A DNA stretch of 64,000 bases from Phyto melanocephala (GCA_941918925.1 OW799234.1:12367001-12431000), one strand, 5' to 3'. Shown: positions 22,375 to 41,507, counted from the stretch's first letter. Translations and numbers: made by a program. The notes: generated from the sequence alone by a model not told the origin.

Positions 22375-24100
22375 GAATTGAAAAATAACCGAATTACTTG
22401 TACTCTGGTGCTTATATCTCAGTAGGTTTCAAACCGATTTGTTAGTTTTTCTTAGAAATAATTTTTGAGGTTGCGGTTTACAATCTGGTGTCTTGAGCGT
22501 GTTCAAAAATTATTTTGTTGAAAAAATTTTGATATATTTAAAAAATATATATTTTTTTCAAAAAACTTTTGCCTATAATGACTTATTTGTCAAAAATTTT
22601 TCATTAGTATCTCCAAAGGCAAACCAAATTTATAAATAGTACAAGCGTGTCTATAGATTATCCTAGGGCTGTACAATTTTAATTTTTATGGTAAAAATAA
22701 GCGAAAAAACAGAGACACACTGTGTTGCGGCTAGTGGAAAAGTAACTTTTTTCCGATTATTTTTTTCAGTGTTTTTAATGATGCAATTTTTTCACAGACA
22801 TTCCAAGTAAACAAAAAACACATAAAGCTTATTTTTATGTTGGCCCGTTGATTTTTAATTGATTTTAGAAGTCAAATATACAAAATTTTCACGAAAAGAG
22901 GGGATTTCAGGGCTGTATTCAAAATGATCTCATTTGATTTTGGTGACAGATATTTTGATTCGGAAAAAAATCTGCCTTTGGACAAGTATCTTCTGTAAAA
23001 AAAAGGAATGTTGTTTGAGACATTTTCATATGCACCTTTTTTAGAGCGAAAACCCGACTAAAGGTCCATTTTTCCTTAAAATTTGGGTTAGGTAAGCAAT
23101 ATCTAAAAAGTCCCAGAGAGTCCCAGTTCCAAACTACGACAGAAATGTTACATAATTTGTTTTCAACGAACTGTGAAAAAATCAGCTGCCCATACCTGCC
23201 CTCCTGGGAGTTATAGCGATTTTAGGTATATCACTCTCAGTATTTATTCCATAGAAATAGAACGGAAATTCTCGAATCACTTATTTTTTTATTCTACATC
23301 TATTCTAGCACTCCACAAAAATGAGCATAACTCTCTTAAAACTGAAGCTATTGACTTCAAACCGGTATCAAATTGAAGCTTTTATTGCCACCTTTCAAAT
23401 AAGAAATGAAATAGATTTTGGTTTTATATAAAATTTCAGAGTTATTCAACAAATATCGAAAAATCATGAAAATTTGACGTTTATAATTCTTGTTCGGACC
23501 ACCCTATAATTTATTTTAAAAACTAATCATAGGGTATTTATCAGAAATAAAAGAAGAATTAAAATAAATTTTTTTTTAAATTTTTCGAACAATTTTTTTT
23601 TATTTTTGACTTTTGTTGAAAATTTGACCCAACAATTTTTTTCGGTGTAAATTTTTTTTCACTCATTCTGTTTGGGATTTCATTCTGACCAATCTGTAGA
23701 AGTTTCTCATCGATACAATTAAAATTACAGTTTAGGCAATATGATTTCCAAAAAATTCTGGTTTCACAACACTGTGAGACAGTCGAGTTTATATGCTCAT
23801 ATCTCGTCAAAGTACATAAGTCGGCGATTATGCTGATTTCCAATACCGATCTGCTGCTAAATATTTTTGAATTGTTGATATCTTACATGGCTCTTGGCGA
23901 TGTCGGGGGGGGGGGGGGGGCTTTTAAAAGTTGATTTCAACATAAACACGGACAGACTGACAGAGCTTAATCGATTCCCCTATTCATAAGCTTTCAGAAA
24001 ATATATACTTTATGGGGTCGGAAATGAAATTTGTAGAAATTTCACATGGAATGACAAACCTATATATTCCCCTACACTCATTGTGAAGGGTATAACGGTT
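22375..24100. repeat. dispersed repeat ending in TATGGGGTCGGAAATG...AAGGGTATAA
   Basis: The 5' part (CTTATATCTCAG, AACCGATTTGTTAG) recurs at about 41540. The 3' part (GACAGACTGACAGAGCTTA, ACTTTATGGGGTCGGAAATG, GAAGGGTATAAC) recurs at about 39420-39570 and partly at 42000-42100. Such 3' words are common in fly genomes; I cannot assign the family. A run of 16 G (23905-23920) interrupts it. Confidence 0.6.
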
Positions 24101-24888
24101 TTTTTTATTTTGGTAGTTTTTTACGTTTTGCAATCTGAACAGTGGCAACGCTGCTTATATACTTACTTGTTATTATTGTAAAAAGCTTTTAAAAGCTTCT
24201 TGTTATTAGGTGTCTTCATTAAAACATTCCTCATTTAATTTTTTTTTTTCGTAATTTTCAAATAGAATGTTTTTGTTTTTTAATTTTTCTTTATTTATTT
24301 GATTATAATTTTGAATTAAATCCATTCATAAATATGCAATGATTTGTTTTGTAATTTTTTTTTATCGTTTTACAATGATTTATTTTTCTTATTTATTAAT
24401 AATTTATTAATATTTCTTTGTATTTTATACAGACATTGATTGGTTTGTTATTTAATTCATACACATTTGCTCTTACCTCATGTTTTCTGGATATTTGGTT
24501 TGTTTTAAATATTTAATTTATTTATTTTTATTCATTTTACTAATGATATAAATATTATTATTTTATTTTGTTATTTAAATTTCATAAATTTCTTTTTATT
24601 GTGGTAATTTGTCGCTTTGTTTTACACACATACGAGTACTATAAATGTTTTTCTTTTTTTTTTTAATTGAAATTAAAAAAATGGAAAATTTAAGAACTTC
24701 TTTCGTTAAAAAATTTATTAATTTAAAGAAAAAAATTGTGATATTCTTCTTTATATATGTAGGTGATTAAGTGACAGTAAAAATGCCCCTTTTAAATTAA
24801 GAGTAATTTTCGTGCTAGTGGCAACTCTGAAATTCAGTAGTTGTCTCATATATTTACTACGATTATTTCAATTGCCAGTCGTAATTCA
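24101..24888. other. A/T-rich intergenic DNA
   Basis: Mostly T-rich low complexity with no gene seen. Confidence 0.45.
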
Positions 24889-24898
24889 GCTCTGGGGC

Positions 24899-25194
24899 TG
24901 TGAAACAAGTCGACCGGCTCAGAGCCGACGGCACTCCGCCGCCGAGATTTTTTTTAATGTCCACGGCGCCGCCGTTTATGTCGGCTTAAAACGGCTCAAG
25001 AAAGCCGCCGTTTTGATCAGTTTCAGTCGACTCAAGAAGAAATTTTCTTCGAAACAGAGATGAAAAATTTAGTAAAATATTACCGTTAGATTTTTTTTAA
25101 AATTTATTAGTGACGTCACTTTGAAATTTTGAGCTGCCGTTTTTTATATGTTATAGCCGTCGCCGCAGAAAATTTTGCCTCGGCTTGTTTCACT
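24899..25194. mobile_element. 296 bp GC-rich MITE with 10 bp target duplication
   Basis: GCTCTGGGGC stands on both sides (24889-24898 and 25195-25204). The ends GTGAAACAAGTCG and CGGCTTGTTTCAC are inverted, and the interior is rich in GCCG/CGGC in contrast to its surroundings. A similar CGGCGACGGCTTACC segment near 25640-25690 may be a decayed relative. The duplication length would suit hAT- or P-like elements better than mariner. Confidence 0.75.
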
Positions 25195-25251
25195 GCTCTG
25201 GGGCTCTTTTCTAGTTCTGTGAAATAAAAATGTTTTTATACATATTTACAT

Positions 25252-25859
25252 TTGGGGGATTCACAGTAGTGTCATAAAATCATACGTCCTATAATAATAG
25301 CATAAAAAACTAAGACTATTGTGAACAACCACTCATAATTAAGTGTGCTTTTTTTTGAATTTAAATCAGCTGATGTAAAACAATTATAAAAATAAATATT
25401 TTCTTTCATAATGCCAAAAACAAGTAAAAAAACAAAATAATAGCCAGTTTGTGCAAAAACTACATTTTAGATGTTGTAAAGGCAAACTCAAGTAAATAAA
25501 TTACAAATAAATTAAATTTTGTTTGATAAACAAAAACAGCAGAGTCCTTAGCCGATCTTATTTGACGCCGCCAGTGATTTGTTATCAAAAATTAGCAACT
25601 ACGCTTAAATTTGGATGTCGACCCGATAAAATTATACAATGAACGGCGACGGCTTACCAAAATTATTGCGGCTTGGCTTAGCCGTTTAGCACAGGTCTCT
25701 GCTTATTTAATTATTAAATACGACAGCACAATAAACATAGCGTACAAAGTTGTATTATTATAAGACACTTTTTGTTTGAAAAGCAACAACAAAATTTTTA
25801 AACCATTGTAAAATTTTAGGACAATATGACATGATAAGACACCTTGTGAATCACCCAAT
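25252..25859. mobile_element. ~600 bp MITE (TTGGGKGATTCACA ends)
   Basis: The left end TTGGGGGATTCACAGTAGTG and the right end CACCTTGTGAATCACCCAA are inverted, with matching TCATA..GTCCTA inward on both sides. No transposase. Confidence 0.65.
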
Positions 25860-26870
25860 TGATTGAACATTTTTGAGAGGCGTACGACGCGAAAAAGCTT
25901 GGTGTGGACTTTAAGCTTTAAACATTTAAGGGCGTTTCAGCACAGCAAAATGGTAACATCACTGGTCTAGCTGATAATAAACAAATTGTTTATTACATTT
26001 CACTTAATTTAACAGTTCGCATGACCATTTCATGGGTATCACTTCCCTTCCCTTAATTAAAAAAAGAACAGTGTATTTTCTTTTTTCTCAACTTTTCACT
26101 AGTTTTCTAATAAATTTTCTTTGTTTTAATTAACTTCAATTAAAAGATTTCTTTTATTTATTTTTATTTTCCTTTGTTTATGATGAAATTTTCAACGAAG
26201 AGACAAAAAAGGCACTACAATCTAATTAGGTTTTCAGTATTTCTTTTTTTTTTTATATATAAAACTAAGCTTAAATCGATTAAATTAATTTAGGATTAAA
26301 ATAAATATTTATGCATTAATTGGTGTTTTGTTTTGTTCTAGTTCAAAGTAATTTAATTAATTATTTTATACATAATAGTTATAATTAAAAAAAAAAGAAA
26401 ATCAGAATAAAAAATTAAAGTTTTTGTAGTAAATTATGTGTAGAAAAAACCTTTTCAAAAAATATATGTAAATAAATCAAAATATGTACACCAAATCAAA
26501 ATATAGGTTAAAAACGGTAACAAATGTAAGGGGCTTTTAAAGAAATTCTGGGGGCCATTGGATTGCTTTCAAAATTATACAATTATTAGCAGAATACGAA
26601 TATCTAAAGCAGAAAAATCGCATGTTCGAGTAAAACTTCGATAGCGTTTGAATGCCGTAATTTACCCCAGAATTATTTTATTTTCATTCTAAAACTTTTC
26701 TTGAAATATCTCTTTATAAAAAGAATTCGTTAAGCCAAATTCAAAACTGGGGGCGACTTATGTTATACGGACAAGACGATCGTAGTTTTAGAATACTTAT
26801 TAGAATCTCTACACCATAAGCACAGCAAACTAGATTACTCAAATAACAATACAAACGTGTTCGTACTTCG
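25860..26870. other. A/T-rich intergenic DNA
   Basis: No gene or clear repeat seen before the tandem array begins near 26876. Confidence 0.4.
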
Positions 26871-26875
26871 CATGA

Positions 26876-28745
26876 CGTTTCGTTAAGTTTTTAATTGTCA
26901 AAAAAAAAAAAAAAAATGAAATTAAAAAATTACATATCAATAGCATAATAATTAAACTAAATTAATATTTAAAAAATTTTAAAAACACACCTTAAAATTA
27001 AAATCATAGTTTCGTTAAGTTTTTAAAATTGTCGAAAAACTGCAAAATGTATACATTTAAAAAGCATATTATCGAAGCTAAATAACTACACTTAATTTTT
27101 GAAAATTAATCGTTAAGTCGTAGCAAATAAAGCTTCGTTAAGTTTCTAAACTGTCAAAAAGAAAAAAATGTATATGACATTTAAATTAAAAAAAAAACTA
27201 GGCTAAATAAAAATATATTTAATTTGTAAAAATAAACTTTTAATTCAAAAATTAAAGTTTCGTTGAGTTTTTTAAATTGTCGAAAAACTGAAAAATGTGT
27301 ATATTTGAAAAGCGCATTAACTAAGCTAAATAAATACACTTAATTTTTGAAAATTAATCGTTAAGTTTTAGCAGAAAAAGTTTCGTTAAGTTTCTAAACT
27401 GTCAAAAATTAAAAAAAATGTAGCATTTAAATAGAAAAATCTAGGCTAAATAAAAATATATTTAATTTGTAAAAAGAAACTTTTTGTTCAAAAATTAAAG
27501 TTTCGTTGAGTTTTTAAATTGTCGAAAAACTGAAAAATATGTATATTTAAAAAGCGCATTAACTAAGCTAAATAAATACACTTCATTTTTGAAAATATAT
27601 CGTTAATTCTTAGCATATAAAGTTTCGTTAAGTTTCTAAGCTGTCAAAATTTTTAAAAAAAATAACATTTAAATATAAAACAATCTAGACTTAAAAAAAA
27701 TATAGATAAAATTTGTAAAAAAAAAAACCTTTAATGTTGAAAAGTAAAGTTTCGTTAAGTTTTTTAAATAGTCTAAGGACTAAAAAATGTGTACATTTAA
27801 AAAGGTTTTTAAAAAAAGCTAATTGAATACATTTTATTCTGAAAATCAAACGTTTAGTTTTAATAAATAAAGTTTCGTTAAGTTTTTAAATTGTGAAAAA
27901 CTAAAAAATGAATATATACTATTCGTATAGAATATGAGCTAGACTAAATAAATATATTTAAATTTTAAAAAATAATCTTTTAATTCAAAAGTTCAAGTTT
28001 CGTTAAGTTTTTTAAATAGTCTTAAAACTGAAAAATGCATAAATTTCAATAGCATATTAAAGAACTAAATGAATATATTTCATTTTTTAATAGCAACATT
28101 TTGATTTTAAAAAATAAAGTTTCGTTAAGTTCCCTGAATTATTAAAAAACAAAAAACTAAATAAAATGTTGCTAGTTTAAGTATGTAGTACTTTGCTGGA
28201 GTTTAATTTTTATAAAAAAAATCAATTAAACTACAGCTGGCTGCAAAATTAAAGTTTCGTTAAGTGCTAAAAACTGTCTAAAACACAAAAAAAGAAATTA
28301 TGAGTTTCAAAAACTTATTCGTAAAGTTTAGAGAATAAGGCAAAATCTTTTTAAATAAGTTTAAGGTTTAAAATAAAAGTGTCGTTAAATTTTATAAGCT
28401 TACGGAACATGGAAATTTGTTTGAATGTCATAGTTTGCTAATAAAACCAAAAGAAAATGGCAAAAAATTTAGTATAAAAAAATTAACCTGAAATATACGG
28501 TAGTTTCGTTAAGTTTCTCGAACTATCTTAACATTTAAATTTAATAAAAAATTAACACAAAATTATTAAAAAAAATTATATAAAACAAGTTTCAAATGTC
28601 ATGTTTCCAAAATGTACAAATAAGAAAAATATTTTCCTTAAGTTTTCGAGTTGTTTACAGTTAATTTACAATAGCAAGCCAAGCTAGCGAATTCAGTAAA
28701 ACCCCTTTAAATTTGAAAATTTATGTTTCGTTGAATTTTTAAAAT
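26876..28745. repeat. tandem array, ~122 bp unit with TTTCGTTAAGTT core, alternating two variants
   Basis: About sixteen units follow at 120-130 bp steps, with cores near 26878, 27011, 27134, 27258, 27381, 27501, 27623, 27751, 27873, 27997, 28119, 28251, 28378, 28503, 28632 and 28722. Between about 27011 and 27650, units alternate between a form ending TTTTAAATTGTCG and a form ending TTTCTAAACTGTC, so the effective repeat is a ~244 bp dimer. Divergence increases to the right. The array lies 0.6-2.5 kb past the flw stop codon on that gene's strand. Confidence 0.85.
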
Positions 28746-29331
28746 AATAAAACAAAAAATTTTTCTTTAAATTGTTTTAGCATAAAGTTCAGCCACAGAC
28801 TGCACACAGTGAAACAAAATAAAAACAAATCATAACGAAAGAAAAAAAAATTAAAAAAGAAATAAACACACACAAAACAACAAAAATTATAACATAGAAT
28901 TTTTATTTAATTTAAATTTAAATATAGCAGATATATTTATATCTAATCTTTTCATTTGTAATTTTTATGTATTTTTTTTTTATTTTCTTAACTTTTATAT
29001 ATTTTTTTCTCTTAATTTTGTTAATTAAAGTGGGTAACTTCTGTTCTTTGTAGGTTGTGGTTGTTGGTTGCGATTGCGGTATGTTAAAATGTTGGAAATT
29101 CGACTTAAATTAATTACTTTGTTTTAATTAATTTTACTTTTGATGGTTGTTTTGTTATTTTTTTTTTTTTGTAGTACACGTAGCTTTTTTAACATTTTTA
29201 TTATTATTATTATTATTTGTTGTTGTTGTTTTTTTACTTGTTGTAGTATTATTATAATAATTATTATTATCAAATTTAATATGTATGTAATAATTTAATA
29301 ACTTTTAAGGAAATGGAAGCGGATGGATGTA
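28746..29331 (-). other. probable 3' UTR / 3' flank of flw
   Basis: This A/T-rich sequence follows the flw stop codon on the minus strand and contains simple ATT and GTT triplet runs at about 29200-29280. No polyadenylation site is assigned, since many candidate words occur. Confidence 0.45.
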
Positions 29332-35702
<6,371 letters not shown>

Positions 35703-36539
35703 CTGAAAATGTAAGAAAAACAAACAAGAAAATATGAGTTTTTGATTTCACCTTAAATAGAATGTTAAAACTAGTTGGAAAATAGTTAAAAATTTTAAAA
35801 TTTTAAAACAGATATCAAAGAGAAAACAAATTAATTCCGTAAAAGTCTTTAAAAAATACAGATTAAAAAAAACAAACTCAACATAATGGCCAGCAAATAC
35901 ATAGTTTGTAATAAAATTTGCTTGTGTACCACAGTGCGTATGATTAATATTAATTGTTTAGCTTGCCTACAAAATTCGCTGTAACTTTTACATTGTTAAA
36001 GCAATTTCCAAAATTCTAAATGATTTTGAAAGTTTCAAATGTCGGGCATTGGTAACAAACATCTTTAAATATCAAAAGACTTCGAATATATATATTTTAC
36101 GATAAACAAAAATTTATATCGGAACTTAAGGTGTTTTCTTATTGAACTAATTTAAAACAAAATGTTAATAACCCATTGTATGTGTACGTTTTAGGTATTT
36201 CTATATCCTTTTACTTTTAAAAGTATCCACGGAAAAGCAGAGATATTTCACTACAGTAGAATCTCAGAAATTCGAACCATCCAAAATTTAGAAACGGCCA
36301 TTTCAGTGTATTGGGCGCTGTGAAAAAATCCTATTGAAAATGACAAAACTTATGAAGAGAAGTAAGTTGCTATCTCAATTAATTGATGGCATGAATGGCA
36401 TTGAATCCCAGATCAAACGATATTGTTGAAATAATAATGGGATGAGGTACCACAGATAGTGTTAAACAATTTTTGTTCTAAATTTATAAATTGGGATTCA
36501 GGCGATTACGCCTGATATGATAATTTGTCACTGGCTCAA
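35703..36539. other. probable flw first intron, proximal part
   Basis: No coding sequence. It contains the first GCGTATGATTAATATTAA copy at 35936. Confidence 0.45.
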
Positions 36540-36542
36540 TTG

Positions 36543-36705
36543 GCTCAACGCAATCAGGGGCTCAATTCTCGTTCTGTGAAACTGTGAAATGAAAAAGTTT
36601 TTGTATAGCCAAGGGTATTATGGTGGCACCATATGATACTTATGTATGACACACAAAAACTTTTCATTTCATAGTTTCAAACAACGAAAATTGATACCCA
36701 GGAAT
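36543..36705. mobile_element. ~160 bp MITE
   Basis: GGGGCTCAATTCTCGTTCTG, GTGAAATGAAAAAGTTTTTG on the left are mirrored by CAAAAACTTTTCATTTCATA and AACGAAAATTGATACCC on the right. The left words resemble those at 25201-25240. Confidence 0.6.
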
Positions 36706-36885
36706 GCAATAGAGTTCTTCAAATAAATCCTAAACTTTTGAATGAAATCGAGAAATGGAATGAACATGTAAAAGGTTTTCCAATAGGGATGATATGATTT
36801 TGAAGTGACGTTTTGGCCATTTGTAATATGTCATCATGATCTGTTGTTTGTTTTTTATTGTATTCAGTAGTGTTTAGAAATTCAT

Positions 36886-37225
36886 CATGGCGAGTTATAC
36901 GCCAGAACAACGTTTACAAATTATTCAGTTTCAGTAGCAAAATAATCGTTCTCCAATTGCATCTTTTTGTGCACTTTTGCCATTTTATGCTCGTAATAAT
37001 CGTCCAAGTGTGCTCGCTGTTCGTCGAATTGTTGAAAATTTTGAGCGCTTACATTTTCTTTGCATAATGTTCCAGTGCCAATAAGACAAAGAACCGCTCG
37101 AAGTAATGCAAATATTGCTGCCGTTCAGGCAAGTGTTGCTGAAGACCGCAATTTGTCGATTCCAAGACGTTCTCAACAATTGGCACTGTCTCAAAGCATA
37201 ACCTGGCGGATTTTGAGAACAGCTT
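36886..37225 (+). pseudogene. mariner-like transposase, N-terminal (DNA-binding) part
   Basis: The frame starts MASYTPEQRLQIIQF at 36886, has a stop, then in another frame NIAAVQASVAEDRNLSIPRR and ITWRILR. These are the two helix-turn-helix regions of the same IS630/mariner-type family as the catalytic fragment at 11126-11827. This is the half missing from that element. It breaks off near 37225 against an unrelated mariner in the opposite direction. Confidence 0.75.
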
Positions 37226-37710
37226 TTGTTGGATTTAGCTCGTCTTGGTATACCCAAACCACACAGTCGAAAGCTGTTTTGTTTCCGGCTCATAGGCATA
37301 TATCCATGATTCGCCAACTGTCACGATTTTATACACGTCTTTTGAAGCACCACGCTTAAGCTTTTTAATCATCTCCATGCACCACTTCAGGCGAGCCTTG
37401 ATTTTGGACGATTGACAAATTGTGGAGTATGTGACGAGAACTAATTTGTTTTGAAAACTAAGTGTTCATGCAAAATCCGAATGTTTTGAAGTGGAACTTA
37501 TGTGCAGGGATGCCTTTAACTCGTAAAAAGTCACATGACTGCATTGATGTTTTGAATGACCTTAACGAAATTTGTCGGCCACGGAACTGCGACCCCCATT
37601 TGAATTCAGTATTCAAGCGAAATACTAAAGTTTTGGATGGTGCTTTATCGCCATACAAGGAACTGAGATTATCAAAACATTCTTGTTGAGATAATGTACC
37701 CAGCAAAAAC
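37226..37710 (-). pseudogene. second mariner-type transposase remnant (SETMAR-like subfamily)
   Basis: On the minus strand, CFDNLSSLYGDKAPSKTLV is followed, after frameshifts and a deletion, by KWCMEMIKKLKRGASKDVYK, GESWIYAYEPETKQLSTVWF. These match DNA-binding and early catalytic segments of mariner DD34D transposases (family knowledge). The first catalytic Asp (usually GDESW) is altered to GES. Dead copy. Confidence 0.75.
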
Positions 37711-38231
37711 TAGGTAATGACTTACTTTTACCCAACAACATACTTTTTAATGACTTTTACATATCGTCTATTTTACTAAGAAGTATTTAACGTATTGCGG
37801 AATAATCAAACCGAATTTTTGCCCTTAAAAGAGCCGAACGACTTCTGTAAGTCCTTAATAGTAATGGGTTATTTAGGTTATTCAAATCAAGTACTTCTTA
37901 TATTGCCATAAAAGTAAGTTCTTGTTTAAGTTCCTATTTATAGCCACCGTAATAAGTACCTTTACGAGCCTCTATATGTAAGCGAGCGCGGTAAGCACTT
38001 GCCTCCAATGACATCGCCGTGTTAAAAAAATGGATTTAGATGCCAAATTATAAGTAGTGAAGAACTATTTTTAAGTACATTCAACTCATTATTTTGCGAT
38101 GAGAGTTTTTGCTGGGTGCGTCAAAAAAAAAAAATTTAACGAAAATCTTCTCTAGAAATTTCCGTTTTTTTGTCAAATTGATTTTCTGAACTCACTGCAA
38201 ACGAAACAAAAAGCACTTGTGCATCAAAACA
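37711..38231. other. non-coding, with degenerate repeats
   Basis: No gene. CCAGCAAAAACTAGGTAATG at 37699 and an inverted TTTTTGCTGGGTG near 38105 suggest the ends of an ~420 bp inverted-repeat element spanning about 37699-38118. Confidence 0.5.
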
Positions 38232-38426
38232 AAGGCATATTAATTCATCAGGTAATTGCAGTTCGGAGAGAATTTTGTTGTTTATATTTTTATATATGAA
38301 GTTTGACATTTGAAATAAATAAGAAGAGAAAATTGTTTTTTATCTATAGACTTTGACAGCTGAAATAAGTGAAGAAGAAAATAATTAGCTGACGAAACAA
38401 GACTACCTGATGAATAAATGTGCCTT
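38232..38426. mobile_element. 195 bp MITE, copy 2 (AAGGCA...TGCCTT)
   Basis: Same ends and internal word order as the 10037-10230 copy, with indels in A/T runs. Confidence 0.8.
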
Positions 38427-38679
38427 GATCGAAACGTTGTAAGTATGTTTATGCTAAAAATGTCAAGCTTTATTATGCTGTTGCCCGATTTAAGCTATTG
38501 ACATTAGCATTGGCAGCTGCCGACATATAAGTAGTTCCCCTCGTATTTAAAAAAATCTATTTAAATAAGTTAAAAACTATTTACTTTCATGTCACCGCTT
38601 TACTGTACTACAAAAAATAGCTACTCCCACAATATATGTATAAGATACATGCAATACAATTATAAATTAAAATAAGTAA

Positions 38680-39577
38680 AAGTGCTAATTCGGCCGTGCC
38701 GAATCTTATATACCCTTCACAATGTGTGGTCATGCAATAACAAAAAAAAAAAAATTTTAAAAATAATTAAAATATAAATAATAAATATAAAACAAAAAAA
38801 AATTAAAAAAAAAAATTAAAAAAAAAATAATAAAAATATAAATAACATATAAAATAAAAAATAAAAAAAAAATATAAAAAAAAAATATAAAAAAAAATAT
38901 TAAAAAAATTTTTAAAAAAATAATTAAAATATGAATAATAAATATAAAACAAAAAAAATAAAAAAAAATAAAAAAAAAAATTATAAAAATATAAATAATA
39001 TATTAAATAAAAAATATAAAAAAAAAATATTAAAAAAAAAAATTTTTTTAAAAATAATTAAAATATAAATAATAAATATAAAACAAAAAAAAAATTAAAA
39101 AAAAAATAATATAAATAATATATTAAATAAAAAATTAAAAAAAAATAATATAAAAATTTTTTTTTGGCTCAGCTGGGATTCGATGCCACGTTTACTCTAG
39201 CCAGTATACACGTTTGTATGTATGTATGTATGTATGTTGTTGTTGTGGAAAAAAACGAGGTAGTCGTGGTTTTTTGCTCACATCTCAGTTGTTTATGTAC
39301 CAATGTTTCTGATTTTCAATACCGATCTACTCCCGAATATTTCTGATATTCTAATACCTCACTCGGGTTCAAGCGATGACGGGGCCTCAAAAAGTTGATT
39401 TCAACATACACACGTACATACGGTCAGACGGACAGACTGACAGAGCTTAGTTGACTCCCCTATTCATAAGCTTTCAGAAAATATATACTTTATGGGGTCG
39501 GAAATGAAAATTGTAGTAATTTCACACGGAATGACAAACCTATATATACCCTTTTTCACTGTGTGAAGGGTATAACA
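38680..39577. repeat. dispersed fly repeat with TATACCCTTCAC ends, filled with A/T-rich tandem units
   Basis: It opens with TTCGGCCGTGCCGAATC, TTATATACCCTTCACA and closes with TGTGAAGGGTATAAC. The interior 38740-39160 is nearly pure A/T in three ~150 bp units (each with AATTAAAATATAAATAATAA and AATATAAAACAAAAAA; near 38755, 38920, 39055), followed by a GTAT microsatellite. The 3' part (GACGGACAGACTGACAGAGC, TTTATGGGGTCGGAAATG) matches 23950-24095. Confidence 0.7.
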
Positions 39578-40995
39578 ATATTTAAGTAAATTTTATACAC
39601 AAATGTTTACTATGACGCCGCCGCCTATAACCTCAACTTATTTTTAACAATAATTTTCAATTAACTCATGCTGAAAAGGGGGAGTGAGACAAAATGTGTG
39701 TGGATATGAAAGTGTGAAAACGTACAGAAAACAATTAAAAATTAATTAAAAATGGCCAGAGAAAAAAATGGCTGTAAAAAAATAAAACTTTTCAAACAGC
39801 AAACAACGTGTAGAATAATGGGTATTAAAGAATTAAAAATAAAAAAAAAGAATTTAATTTGATTGACATTTACATTTGTAACTACATAAATAGGAAAACA
39901 GGAAATTAGAAAATAAAAGAATAAAGAGGGATGAGTTTAAAGTGAAATTACAGTGGATATAAAAAAGAAGAAAATTTATTTAAAAAAAACTCATTTAAAA
40001 ACATGGTAACACCATTGAAAAAAACTACAACAAAAAAAGTAGCAAAATTAAAAAATTCAAATTTTTGTTTTTAAATTTTATTAAATTTTTTACAATTTAT
40101 TTAACTTTGATGAGGCAAGGTCATTATAAAAATACTTTTGGAATTAACTTAATCTTTCTAGAACATAAGAACAGCAGTAATCAGTTTCATTATCAGCCCA
40201 GATAAGAAACGAATTTAAGAGGTTTTATACACTCAGAGAAAAGCTGCAGTAAGCATATTCATTAACCTTTTCAATAGAAAACTATTTTTCTAAACGCGAT
40301 TCCATTAGCAAATTACTTTCATTAACAAAAAAAATTTTATAAAAAAAAATATATTTCTTATTAAAAACCTTTTTCAATCTAAATTTGTATTATTTGGGCC
40401 CACTGTGACTAGTGTTAAAAGTACCTCCAGACATTATTTGAAGCCCTAGTCTAACATTACTTCAAATTTCAAAGCAATATCATCTTTGAAAAGCCAGTTT
40501 TATATACACAAACATTTGTATTCAAACTTGTCACACTGTGCGTATAAGTAATATTAATTGTGTACAATTTTATAAATTCGATTATAACTTTAACATTTCT
40601 AAGGCGATTTGTAAATTTCAAGAGCAATTTAAAAGCAAATAACTTATATTTAAACTAAATGAAATTAGATTTCGTTGAGGTTTAAAAGAAAGACATAAAA
40701 TTTACCATTAAAGTAAACCCGCAAGACAAACTTTGACAAATTGTATATTTTACGATGTCCTACAAAGGCAAATATAAAATTTAAAAAATGCTTTCTTCTT
40801 TGGTTTTATATATTTTTTCAATAAATAGAGAAATAAGTATCAATATTAAAAAAATATTCTTAAAATTTATTTGATTAAGTTTAGATCCAGAGTGACTTGT
40901 AACGCAAAATCTTTGAGTTTTCCTCAATATCCTTTCTATCACCCCTTCAAGGCAATTTAGTTTTTACTTAAAATTTATATATTTAAATTAATTCG
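39578..40995. other. A/T-rich, no gene
   Basis: Contains one variant GCGTATAAGTAATATTAA copy at 40540; otherwise nothing recognisable. Confidence 0.4.
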
Positions 40996-40999
40996 TACT

Positions 41000-41507
41000 G
41001 GGTAATTTTTTGTAAGATTTGATAAGCATTTTAGACAGATTACCCATGACTTATATCAAACTGAATTGTCGTTTTAGCTCTTTATCGTTTGGCAAGTTAT
41101 CATGGAAAGACTTGCACCACAACAGCGTCTTCAAATTGTTTAGCTGCATTACGAAAATATAAAATTACAGAAAAAAAGGATGCAAACCCATTGTTTTATC
41201 GTTAAATGTTTTTCAGTGAATAAACACATTTCTGGCTCAACAAATATGTTAATAAACATAATTTCCATATTTGGACTGATAAGCAAGCCATAGAGTACCA
41301 AAGCTTCCATTACATCTACTAAAAAAAAGGTATGGTTTGGTTTATGAGCTGTTGGAATCATCAATCCATAATACTTCAAAAATAAAGCAAATCAGAATGT
41401 TACCACCAATGGTAACTGTTACAAAACCCTGTTAACGAACTATGTACTTCCTGAAATACAAGCGCATGGTTTCGGTGAGCTTTGGTTTCAACAAAACGAT
41501 TTTTAAT
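41000..41507 (+). pseudogene. dead mariner-like element, relative of 7707-8672
   Basis: ATTACCCATGACTTATATCA and ATGGAAAGACTTGCACCACA (MERLAPQQRLQIV) parallel the 7.7 kb copy. Later TGGTTTGGTTTATGAGCTG, AATCATCAATCC and GCTTTGGTTTCAACAAAACG mark the catalytic region. Stops and deletions are frequent and the right end is lost. Confidence 0.7.

Noticed and set aside
26876..28745. CRISPR-like array from the regular repeats
   Set aside because: Units are ~122 bp, degenerate throughout and in an animal genome; there are no short identical repeats with unique spacers.
37060..37359. 99-codon open frame as a real gene
   Set aside because: It joins sense codons of one mariner to antisense of another; a chance chimera.
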